A stretch of 7,306 nt of DNA from Pseudomonadota bacterium (GTDB taxonomy: Bacteria > Pseudomonadota > Alphaproteobacteria > Rhizobiales > Xanthobacteraceae): the NCBI GenBank assembly GCA_023390695.1, contig JAEWCJ010000284.1, positions 1 through 7,306 of the forward strand, in the 5' to 3' direction. Made by a program: the position numbers and the translations under genes. The notes under the pieces are model-generated. The model was not told the origin of the DNA. It searched no databases and was given only the letters and a program-made list of their open reading frames with translations. This document shows positions 1 to 5,190 of the stretch, one piece after another. Position 1 is the stretch's first letter; every line of letters starts with the position of its first letter.

Positions 1-238
1 TGATGAGGTGGAACGCCTGATCGGTCATTTCCATCTTCACAAGCACGTAGCCCGGGAAGAACTTGCGTTCGGCATCGACCTTGCGGCCGCGGCGGACCTC
101 AGTGACCTTTTCCTTCGGCACCAGGATCTCGTCGAACAGATGCTCAAGATGACGCTGCTTCGCCTGCTCGCGAATCGATTCCGCGACCTTGTTCTCAAAA
201 TTCGAATAAGCGTGAACAATGTACCAGCGCTTGGCCAT
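1..238 (-). CDS. nusG: Transcription termination/antitermination factor NusG (5' part only, cut by window edge)
   Basis: The gene runs off the left edge of the window, so only the first 79 codons are present. The translation begins MAKRWYIVHAYSNFENKV and continues with FFPGYVLVKMEM near residues 60-71, which is the NGN (NusG N-terminal) domain. NusG binds the clamp region of RNA polymerase, suppresses pausing, and links the polymerase to Rho or to the leading ribosome through its C-terminal KOW domain, which lies outside the window. The ATG at 236-238 is 15 nt downstream of the secE stop, with a weak G-rich Shine-Dalgarno-like stretch in between. That spacing supports co-transcription with secE. 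The RGRKVDAERK segment (about residues 50-59) and the rest of the fragment are typical of alphaproteobacterial NusG. Identification is secure; only the 3' part is missing. Confidence 0.97.
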   Translation of the reverse strand, partial: MAKRWYIVHAYSNFENKVAESIREQAKQRHLEHLFDEILVPKEKVTEVRRGRKVDAERKFFPGYVLVKMEMTDQAFHLI

Positions 239-253
239 AACCCGCCCAATCCC

Positions 254-451
254 CTAACCACCAATGCCCAGAATGAACGTGACGCCCAGGCGGATAACCT
301 GGTCGGCAAGCAGGAAGAAAATCGATGCGATGAATACAATCACGAACACCATGCCGGTGGTGATCATGGTCTCGCGGCGAGTCGGCCAGGTGACCTTTTC
401 GGTCTCCGAGCGGACTTCCTGCAGGAACTTGAACGGGCTGATCTTAGCCAT
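254..451 (-). CDS. secE: Preprotein translocase subunit SecE
   Basis: This is a 65-residue protein starting MAKISPFKFLQEVRSE. It is the small essential subunit of the SecYEG protein-conducting channel in the inner membrane, where it clamps SecY. The conserved SecE signature is visible: an amphipathic segment with EVRSETEKVTWPTRRET (residues 12-28), followed by one membrane span at about 31-50 rich in V, I and F. The length fits the short single-span SecE of alphaproteobacteria. The frame is open upstream to a TTG at 494-496, which would add 15 residues not expected in the family, so I chose the ATG at 449-451. No strong ribosome binding site precedes it. It ends with TAG 15 nt before nusG and lies 190 nt downstream of tRNA-Trp on the same strand, the usual arrangement. 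Confidence 0.95.
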   Translation of the reverse strand: MAKISPFKFLQEVRSETEKVTWPTRRETMITTGMVFVIVFIASIFFLLADQVIRLGVTFILGIGG

Positions 452-579
452 GAGACCGTCGATTGCGTGGTTTGCACATGCCCTATCGTGGCCCAATCCT
501 TCGTCAGGATGAGGCCGCCAAGCGGGCCTTTTCGGGAAAAAGATCGCTGCGGAAGTCCGTCACCGGGCCGCTTAGCGAG

Positions 580-599
580 ATCCGCTAGGTACTGCGGAT
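580..599 (-). other. Inverted repeat in the tRNA-Trp/secE spacer
   Basis: ATCCGC and GCGGAT form a perfect 6-bp inverted repeat around an 8-nt loop. It lies in the 190-nt stretch between the 3' end of tRNA-Trp and the secE start. No T-tract follows in either direction, so an intrinsic terminator is unlikely. It could be a processing structure in a tRNA-Trp/secE/nusG transcript or part of a secE promoter region. On the minus strand a TTGATT hexamer lies 17 nt before TACCTA just here, but the second hexamer is a poor -10. Nothing else in the spacer could be assigned. Confidence 0.3.
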
Positions 600-641
600 G
601 AGGGGAAAAATCAAGCCGATTGCGGAAAGGCTCTGCCTGGC

Positions 642-718
642 TGGCAGGAGTGGAGGGACTCGAACCCCCAACCCCCGGTTTTGGAGACCGGTGCTCTAGC
701 CAATTGAGCTACACTCCT
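642..718 (-). tRNA. trnW: tRNA-Trp, anticodon CCA
   Basis: Read on the minus strand this is a complete 77-nt tRNA gene including an encoded CCA end. The acceptor stem AGGAGTG pairs with CACTCCT. The D-arm is GCTC/GAGC. The anticodon stem CCGGT/ACCGG encloses the loop CTCCAAA, giving anticodon CCA. The T-arm contains TTCGAGT between GGGGG and CCCTC. The discriminator base is G (position 645), as expected for tryptophan tRNA. Its place directly upstream of secE and nusG on the same strand is common in alphaproteobacteria. Confidence 0.97.
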
Positions 719-726
719 ACGGCCGG

Positions 727-763
727 ACCGCCAAAGCGGTAACGGCGGCCCAAAGGCCCGCCG
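727..763 (-). other. Two tandem hairpins between the lyase gene and tRNA-Trp
   Basis: Two inverted repeats follow each other. At 743-763, eight base pairs (CGGCGGCC against GGCCCGCCG with one bulge) close a loop reading TTTG on the minus strand. At 727-740, ACCGC and GCGGT form a perfect 5-bp stem with the same TTTG loop. They lie 59-95 nt past the lyase stop and just before the tRNA-Trp 5' end. No U-tract follows, so they would be a U-less terminator of the ABC/lyase operon or a structured leader of the tRNA-Trp transcript. The sequence does not decide between these. Confidence 0.4.
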
Positions 764-770
764 CCGCGTG

Positions 771-799
771 GATATGCATGAAGCCCGTCCGTTCTGCAA
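771..799 (-). promoter_or_regulatory. Possible sigma-70-type promoter for tRNA-Trp/secE/nusG
   Basis: On the minus strand TTGCAG (799-794) and CATATC (776-771) are separated by exactly 17 nt. They are followed by a GC-rich discriminator, as is common in stable-RNA promoters. Each hexamer matches consensus at only 3 of 6 positions. The main support is location: this is the only short non-coding stretch upstream of tRNA-Trp where its promoter could lie, unless it is read through from the lyase operon. Confidence 0.25.
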
Positions 800-821
800 G
801 CCAAAGTCTCGCCCGCCGGCG

Positions 822-1691
822 TCAGGTTTCGGCATGTTCGCGCTCGAAGGCCCAGACCCGCTCGAATCCCATCAGGCGGGAGAAATCGCCGAAGGGGTAC
901 ATCTCCCCGGCCCAGGCCTTACTCGAGCCGGTGGACAGAATCTCCCCGTAGACCGAGCGCAAGGCCGCCCCCATCGCCAGGAACCCGGAGGCCGGGAAGA
1001 TGGCGAGCTTGAAGCCAAGCTTCTCCAGTTCGGCGCGGCTGAGGATCGGCGTGCGCCCGCCCTCCACCATATTGGCGACCAGCGGCACATTGAAGGTGCG
1101 GCCGATCTTCTCCATCTCCTCAGCGCTTTCCGGAGACTCGATGAACAGGATGTCGGCGCCGGCTTTCAGGAAGGCTTCGCCACGGCGCAGCGCCTCGTCC
1201 AGGCCCAGGGCCGTACGCGCATCGGTGCGGGCGATGATCAGAAAGTCCTTTGACGTGCGGGCTTTTGAGGCGACCTTGATGCGCCGCGCCGCATCCGCGA
1301 GCGGCACCACGCGCCGCCCCGGCGTGTGGCCGCATTTTTTCGGATATTCCTGATCCTCGATCTGGATCGCCTGTGCGCCGGCTTCCTCATAGCCGCGCAC
1401 GGTGAAATCGACATTGAGCAGCCCGCCATAGCCGGTATCGCCGTCCGCGATCAGCGGCGACGTTGTGCCCTGTGCGATCTGGCGCACACGCCCGACCATC
1501 TCGGTGTAGCTCGCCAGCCCCGCGTCCGGCAGGCCGAGATGCGACGCGACGACGCCGTAACCGGTCATGTAGAGCGCATCGAACCCCATCGAATCGGCGA
1601 TGCGCGCGGAGATCATGTCGAACACGCCCGGCGCCGAGATCAGGCCCGGTTCCTTGAAGCGCGTGGACAGTTTTTTCTTCGTATTGGTCAT
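822..1691 (-). CDS. Isocitrate lyase/PEP mutase superfamily enzyme, probable carbon-carbon lyase
   Basis: This 289-residue cytoplasmic TIM-barrel enzyme belongs to the PrpB-like branch of the isocitrate lyase/phosphoenolpyruvate mutase superfamily. Seen in order: SAPGVFDMISARIA (19-32), LYMTGYG (40-46), the metal-binding DGDTGYGG (83-90) with Asp83 and Asp85, IQIEDQ (109-114) with Glu112, the flexible active-site loop KKCGH (118-122), ARTDA (154-158), FIESP (183-187) and NMVEGGRTP (207-215). In this family Cys120 acts as the general acid in C-C lyases such as 2-methylisocitrate and 2,3-dimethylmalate lyase, whereas PEP mutases and the PA4872-type oxaloacetate decarboxylases lack it. I therefore infer retro-aldol/Claisen cleavage of a 2-hydroxyacid-type substrate that remains unknown. 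It is the last gene of the ABC operon, 21 nt after permease 2, with only a weak GGA Shine-Dalgarno. It probably acts on the imported compound. Family is certain, reaction moderately likely, substrate open. Confidence 0.9.
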   Translation of the reverse strand: MTNTKKKLSTRFKEPGLISAPGVFDMISARIADSMGFDALYMTGYGVVASHLGLPDAGLASYTEMVGRVRQIAQGTTSPLIADGDTGYGGLLNVDFTVRGYEEAGAQAIQIEDQEYPKKCGHTPGRRVVPLADAARRIKVASKARTSKDFLIIARTDARTALGLDEALRRGEAFLKAGADILFIESPESAEEMEKIGRTFNVPLVANMVEGGRTPILSRAELEKLGFKLAIFPASGFLAMGAALRSVYGEILSTGSSKAWAGEMYPFGDFSRLMGFERVWAFEREHAET

Positions 1692-1712
1692 GTGACGTCC
1701 GGATTGTGCGCC

Positions 1713-2447
1713 TCAGGCGGCGCGGTGATGCAAACGGTGATCGAGCCAGAGCAGAAGCGCGCTGGCGGTGACGGCGACGATGCCAAGCAGGAGGATCGTC
1801 GCCATGATGGTCGGCACGTCGTGCAGACCGATGGCATTCATGATCAGGAAGCCAAGGCCGCGCTGCGAGGCGAACATCTCGCCGATCAGCACACCGAGCA
1901 GCGTCAGCGAAAACCCGATGCGCAATCCCGACACGATCTCCGGCAGCGCGCCGGGCATCACCACCGTCAGCAAGGTCTGACTGCGCGAGAGATGCAGCAC
2001 GCGCGCGGTCTTGAAATGCACGTTGGCGAGGTTGCGCACGGCATTCATTGTAAAGATCGCGATCGGGATGATGCCGTGGATGGTGCCGAAGGCGATCTTG
2101 GCGGGCAGCCCGAGACCGAAGATCAGCAGGATGACCGGATACAATGTTACTTTCGGCAGGCTGTAGATCGAGACGAGAATGGGTTCGGCGACCTGTGCGC
2201 CCGTCCGATTGAGACCCAGGCTCAAACCGATCGCCAGTCCGCCAATGATCGCCAGCAGCAGCGCGAGGAGCAACGCCTTGCCGGTTTCCACGGCATGCGG
2301 CCAGAAAGCGGCGCTGTTGAGCAGGCTCCACGCCCTCGCCGCAGTCTCCAGCGGCGATGTCAGCGCGAAGGGCGCGGCGAGATGCAGCATCTGCCACGCG
2401 GCAAGGCCGGCGAGAATGACCAGCAGCGTATCGAGGAGACGCCGCAT
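1713..2447 (-). CDS. ABC transporter permease, SsuC/TauC type (second permease)
   Basis: This 244-residue inner-membrane protein has about six hydrophobic spans and belongs to the binding-protein-dependent transport permease family (BPD_transp_1). The cytoplasmic EAA loop that docks onto the ATPase is around residues 147-170, ending in MPGALPEIVSGLRIG. The motif IGEMFASQRGLGFLI (188-202) follows, as in nitrate/sulfonate/taurine-type permeases. I chose the ATG at 2445-2447, one base after the stop of the preceding permease (TGACATG). An in-frame start at 2501 would add 18 unrelated residues and a 53-nt overlap. It differs clearly in sequence from the first permease, so the channel is probably a heterodimer of the two. 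The substrate cannot be deduced from permease sequence. Confidence 0.9.
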   Translation of the reverse strand: MRRLLDTLLVILAGLAAWQMLHLAAPFALTSPLETAARAWSLLNSAAFWPHAVETGKALLLALLLAIIGGLAIGLSLGLNRTGAQVAEPILVSIYSLPKVTLYPVILLIFGLGLPAKIAFGTIHGIIPIAIFTMNAVRNLANVHFKTARVLHLSRSQTLLTVVMPGALPEIVSGLRIGFSLTLLGVLIGEMFASQRGLGFLIMNAIGLHDVPTIMATILLLGIVAVTASALLLWLDHRLHHRAA

Positions 2448-2448
2448 G

Positions 2449-3198
2449 TCAGCGCCCCAGCCGCCGCAACAGCCGCTGCTCGTAGCCGTGGAACAGCGCA
2501 TTCACCACGGTCACCAGCACGATGATGAACAGCATCAGCGCATACATCGTACGGTTGTCGAAATTGTTGAAGGCATAGGCGATTGAATAGCCGACGCCGG
2601 ACGAGGCCATGATGAATTCGGCGGCGATGACACCGATGAAGGAATAGGCGATGGCGAGCTTGATGCCGGTGAACAGATACGGAATGGCGCTCGGCAGCTT
2701 GATCCGCAGCGCCGCGGCCACCGGCCCCATCCCGTAGACCTGCGCCGTCTTCGCCAGCACGCGCGGGATGCGGTCGAAGCCGTTCAGCGTCGCGATGATC
2801 ATCGCCACAACGCCGAACAGGAAGCCGATGGCGACGATGGCACCGCGCCCGAGTCCGAACAGCACGATGAACAGCGGATAGAAAGCGAAAAATGGTAATG
2901 CATAATAGCTTGCCAGGAACGGATCGAGCGCCCGCCGCAGCCGCGGAAAGGCGTGGATGACGGCGCCGATGACAAAGCCGCAAACCACCGACAACACGAA
3001 CGACAGCATCACATTGCCCAGCGTCTCGGCGATATCCGCATTGAACTTGCCCGATGCCAGCAATTGCATAAGGCGCGCCGCCATCTCCGACGGCGCGATC
3101 AGGATGCGCGGACTGATCGTGCCGGTGCGGCAGAGCGCTTCCAGCGCCAGCACGAAACCGCCAACCACCAGCAGACGCAGCAGCCCGACGCGGGTCAT
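2449..3198 (-). CDS. ABC transporter permease, SsuC/TauC type (first permease)
   Basis: This 249-residue, six-span inner-membrane permease is of the BPD_transp_1 family. Hydrophobic segments lie near residues 5-22, 62-82, 98-116, 119-138, 181-199 and 219-236. The EAA coupling loop is at about 150-172, with GMGPVAAALRIKLPSAIP matching the usual G-x(9)-I-x-LP layout. EFIMASSGVGY (194-204) follows, as in taurine/nitrate-type permeases. The ATG overlaps the stop codon of the ATPase gene (ATGA, 3195-3198), indicating translational coupling. Together with the second permease and the ATPase it would form the membrane part of an importer fed by the binding protein encoded first in the operon. Confidence 0.92.
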   Translation of the reverse strand: MTRVGLLRLLVVGGFVLALEALCRTGTISPRILIAPSEMAARLMQLLASGKFNADIAETLGNVMLSFVLSVVCGFVIGAVIHAFPRLRRALDPFLASYYALPFFAFYPLFIVLFGLGRGAIVAIGFLFGVVAMIIATLNGFDRIPRVLAKTAQVYGMGPVAAALRIKLPSAIPYLFTGIKLAIAYSFIGVIAAEFIMASSGVGYSIAYAFNNFDNRTMYALMLFIIVLVTVVNALFHGYEQRLLRRLGR

Positions 3199-4052
3199 CG
3201 CGTCGCCCCCTTCCCGATCGATTTCAGCGATTCCTCGCGCAGCACCGACCAGAGCTGGGCGGTGATGTCGCCAAAACCGGGATCGGCAGCGACGCGGGAA
3301 TCGCGCGTGCGCGGCCAGCCGGTCGTCACCTCCTTGATGATGCGCCCCGGCCTTGCCGACATGATGCCGATGCGATCGGACAACATCGCCGCCTCGTCGA
3401 GCGCATGCGTGATCAGCAGCACGGTGGCGCCGGTCTCGCGCCAGACTTTCAGCAATTCATCGCCCATGATCAGGCGCGTCTGCGCGTCGAGCGCGCCGAA
3501 CGGCTCGTCGAGCAGGATCAGCCGCGGCTGCATCACCAGGGTGCGCGCGATGCAGACCCGCTGGCGCATGCCGCCGGACAATTGCGCCGGATAGGCTTTC
3601 GCGAAATCCACGAGCCCCATCAATTGCAGCGCATGATCGAGCCGGCGCGCAATCTCCGCCGGATCGATCCCGGCGCGGCGCAATCCGAAGGTGATGTTGT
3701 CGGCGACGGTCATCCAGGCGAAGGACGCGTCTTCCTGGAACACCACGCCGATCCCCTGCGGTACGCGGCCGTCGACGCGATGGCCCTCGAATTCGATCTC
3801 CCCGCTTGTTGGCCGCGACAGGCCGGCGAGCACATCCAGCAAGGTCGACTTGCCGCAGCCGGACGGTCCGATCACCGAATAGAATTCACCGCGCCGCAAG
3901 GTCAGGTCGGTCGGCGCGAGCGCATGCACGCCGGAGCCGCCGCCGACGCCGGCATAGACCCGGCTGACGCCACGCATTTGCGCATGGACGTCAGCGGTGG
4001 CGCTCGTAGGACCAGACGGCGTCATGTCGGCGCGTGCAATTGCCAGGCTCAC
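3195..4052 (-). CDS. ABC transporter ATP-binding protein, SsuB/TauB/NrtD type
   Basis: This 285-residue ATPase powers the importer from the cytoplasmic side. All nucleotide-binding motifs are intact: Walker A GPSGCGKST (62-70), Q-loop Gln106 in VVFQED, signature LSGGMRQR (158-165), Walker B LILLDEP with Asp182 and Glu183, D-loop GALD (186-189) and switch His216 in ITHALDEA. MRQR and FGALDAQTR are typical of the nitrate/taurine/sulfonate subgroup. I chose the GTG at 4050-4052 because it makes a 4-nt GTGA overlap with the binding-protein stop and has GAGAG about 10 nt upstream. An ATG at 4023-4025 would remove nine residues, all in a poorly conserved N-terminal extension, and cannot be excluded. 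The stop overlaps the first permease start by 4 nt. Confidence 0.95.
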   Translation of the reverse strand: MSLAIARADMTPSGPTSATADVHAQMRGVSRVYAGVGGGSGVHALAPTDLTLRRGEFYSVIGPSGCGKSTLLDVLAGLSRPTSGEIEFEGHRVDGRVPQGIGVVFQEDASFAWMTVADNITFGLRRAGIDPAEIARRLDHALQLMGLVDFAKAYPAQLSGGMRQRVCIARTLVMQPRLILLDEPFGALDAQTRLIMGDELLKVWRETGATVLLITHALDEAAMLSDRIGIMSARPGRIIKEVTTGWPRTRDSRVAADPGFGDITAQLWSVLREESLKSIGKGATR

Positions 4053-5026
4053 TTCACGAAGCTCTCGTCGACCACTTTCGCCCAGTCGATCTTGCCGTCG
4101 ACCTCGCCGATGATCTGCAAACCCCTCACCATGTTGTCCATGCCGGCATATTCGAACTCACCGGCGCCCCAGTATTTCAGCGCGCTGAGATTTTTCACCG
4201 CCGTGAGAATGGTCTTCTCGTCGGTGTTGTAATGCTTGGCGACGATCTTCGCGGTCTCTTCCGGATTGGCGTAGATGAACTCGACCGCCTTCTTGCGCGC
4301 CTGCACCAGCTTGCGCAGCTTGTCGGCATTCGCCTTCGCATATTCCGTGGTGGTCACGCCGACCGTCTGCACCATCGGCGGCAATTCGTCGGCGACATGG
4401 AAGACCGGCCTGAACTTGCCCGCCATCCGCGACCAGATCGGATCCATGGTGGGCGCCGCGACCACCGCCTTCTGCTCCACCATCGTCAGGCCGGAACCGA
4501 TACCGCCCGCCGCCACCGTCTCCGACTTCACCTTGTGCTTGTCGAGCACCATGGTCAGCAGCATGTCGGTCACCGACTTCGGCGACGTGAAGGCCACCTT
4601 CTTGCCAGCGAGGTCCTTCACCGACTTGATGTCGGAATCCGGATTGGTGACCCAGAGGATTTCGCCGGCGGTGCGCACGCCGGTGTGGATGATCTTCAGA
4701 TCGATGCCCTGCTTCATCGCCGCGATGGCGGCGGCCAGCGCCACTTCGCCGTAAGGCAGGCTGGAGGCCATGACGTTGCGCATGGTGGTGCCGCCGCCCT
4801 TGGAGGTCAGCACGCCGTCAATGGTGAGGCCGGCATCCTTGTAATAGCCCTTCTCGATCGCAACCGCGTAGGGCGCGCCGTACATCAGCACGCCCCAATG
4901 GGTGACCGAGATCTGCTCGGCGGCCACCGGGCGCGGCGCGGCCAGCAGCGTCAGAACGAGCGCAAAAGCGGCGGCCATCCTGCATGCAACAGCGCCAGAC
5001 AGTATAGCCCTGTACACAATGGACAT
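4049..5026 (-). CDS. Periplasmic solute-binding protein, NMT1/THI5-like (SsuA/TauA/ThiY class)
   Basis: This 325-residue protein heads the operon and should capture the substrate in the periplasm for the ABC importer. It starts with an exportable N-terminus: Arg6 and Arg16, a hydrophobic core at about 17-30 and a likely signal peptidase I site after Ala36 (PVAA/EQ). The mature part shows the family layout: GVLMYGAPYAVAIEKGYYKDAGL (45-67), GGGTTMRNVM (77-86), VKDLAGKKVAF (136-146), then an alpha/beta second lobe. Proteins of this class bind sulfonates, nitrate, thiamine precursors, aromatic acids and others, so the ligand is undetermined. I chose the ATG at 5024-5026 because GGGAGG lies 6 nt upstream; an in-frame start at 5047 would place that Shine-Dalgarno inside the gene. 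Codons 2-6 contain a near-copy of the palindrome found upstream of the divergent GntR gene. Confidence 0.92.
   Translation of the reverse strand: MSIVYRAILSGAVACRMAAAFALVLTLLAAPRPVAAEQISVTHWGVLMYGAPYAVAIEKGYYKDAGLTIDGVLTSKGGGTTMRNVMASSLPYGEVALAAAIAAMKQGIDLKIIHTGVRTAGEILWVTNPDSDIKSVKDLAGKKVAFTSPKSVTDMLLTMVLDKHKVKSETVAAGGIGSGLTMVEQKAVVAAPTMDPIWSRMAGKFRPVFHVADELPPMVQTVGVTTTEYAKANADKLRKLVQARKKAVEFIYANPEETAKIVAKHYNTDEKTILTAVKNLSALKYWGAGEFEYAGMDNMVRGLQIIGEVDGKIDWAKVVDESFVK
5011..5021. promoter_or_regulatory. Second operator-like site inside the binding-protein gene start
   Basis: TGTACACAATG (plus strand) matches 10 of 11 bases of TGTATACAATG at 5130-5140. It overlaps codons 2-6 of the binding-protein gene, which would place it some 50 bases downstream of that gene's predicted transcription start. 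A FadR-type GntR dimer bound here could block early elongation or form a loop with the upstream site, 119 bp away centre to centre. The call rests on the matching 11-mer and the GT...AC layout of FadR-type operators. Confidence 0.35.
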
Positions 5027-5032
5027 GTCATT

Positions 5033-5039
5033 CCTCCCG
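5033..5039 (-). promoter_or_regulatory. Strong ribosome binding site of the binding-protein gene
   Basis: On the minus strand GGGAGGA ends 6 nt before the ATG at 5026. This is the best Shine-Dalgarno in the window and fixes the start codon of the first operon gene. The downstream genes have weak sites and appear to depend on coupling. Confidence 0.85.
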
Positions 5040-5040
5040 T

Positions 5041-5055
5041 GAAGCAACGTGCTTC
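5041..5055 (-). other. Hairpin in the 5' leader of the ABC/lyase operon
   Basis: GAAGCA and TGCTTC form a perfect 6-bp inverted repeat with a 3-nt loop. It lies just upstream of the Shine-Dalgarno of the binding-protein gene, inside the predicted leader. It might stabilise the mRNA or modulate initiation. It could also be a protein-binding palindrome. Confidence 0.4.
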
Positions 5056-5072
5056 GTTATGGTTTTCGTTAT
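5053..5072. repeat. Short direct repeat TTCGTTAT in the divergent promoter region
   Basis: TTCGTTAT occurs at 5053-5060 and again at 5065-5072, a period of 12 bp. The copies flank the predicted transcription start of the ABC operon. A regulator binding site or chance are both possible. The local AT-richness contrasts with the surrounding GC-rich DNA. Confidence 0.35.
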
Positions 5073-5073
5073 C

Positions 5074-5082
5074 ATTATTGCA
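5074..5082 (-). promoter_or_regulatory. Possible extended -10 promoter of the ABC/lyase operon
   Basis: On the minus strand TGCAATAAT reads as an extended -10 element: TG, one base, then AATAAT with a 5/6 match to TATAAT. No convincing -35 hexamer is found 17 bp upstream, which is tolerated by extended -10 promoters and by promoters that need an activator. A start near 5067 would give a leader of about 41 nt holding the hairpin and the strong Shine-Dalgarno. Confidence 0.35.
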
Positions 5083-5111
5083 GGTTACGCCGGCATGGCC
5101 GGTCGCCCCGC

Positions 5112-5139
5112 TTGTCCCAACCGCTATCGTGTATACAAT
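5112..5139 (+). promoter_or_regulatory. Predicted sigma-70-type promoter of the GntR regulator gene
   Basis: TTGTCC (5112-5117, 4/6 to TTGACA) and TACAAT (5134-5139, 5/6 to TATAAT) are separated by 16 bp. Transcription would start near 5146, giving a leader of about 45 nt with no clear Shine-Dalgarno before the ATG at 5191. The -10 box overlaps the TGTATACA palindrome, which suggests negative autoregulation. Confidence 0.5.
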
Positions 5140-5140
5140 G
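5130..5140. promoter_or_regulatory. Probable GntR operator (palindrome TGTATACA)
   Basis: TGTATACA at 5130-5137 is a perfect 8-bp palindrome, flanked as GTGTATACAAT. It fits the FadR-subfamily operator pattern in which GT and AC half-sites are separated by a few bases. It lies in the divergent region and covers the predicted -10 of the regulator's own promoter. Binding of the adjacent GntR protein is inferred from position and motif type. Confidence 0.55.
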
Positions 5141-5190
5141 CGGCCCCGTGTCCACCGAAATCTGACGGGATCGCCGCCCCGGCCACAGCC

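Noticed and set aside
452..496. Longer SecE from a TTG start
   Set aside because: It would add 15 residues not seen in SecE proteins; the ATG at 449-451 gives the conserved N-terminus.
642..718. Integration of a genomic island at tRNA-Trp
   Set aside because: No integrase gene is present and I found no second copy of the tRNA-Trp 3' end in the window. The extra genes also lie on the 5' side of the tRNA, while islands usually join at the 3' end.
822..1691. Phosphoenolpyruvate mutase or phosphonate biosynthesis enzyme
   Set aside because: The active-site loop carries KKCGH with the lyase cysteine, and no phosphonopyruvate decarboxylase or other phosphonate gene is nearby.
1387..2397. 336-codon minus-strand frame overlapping the permease and lyase genes
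   Set aside because: The translation is Arg/Ala-rich without motifs and is out of frame with two recognisable proteins on the same strand.
1326..2525. Long plus-strand open frame (399 codons) over the lyase and second permease genes
   Set aside because: Its translation is rich in Arg, Gln, His and Asp with no hydrophobic pattern or motif, and it lies opposite two well-supported genes. It is an expected by-product of GC-rich codon usage.
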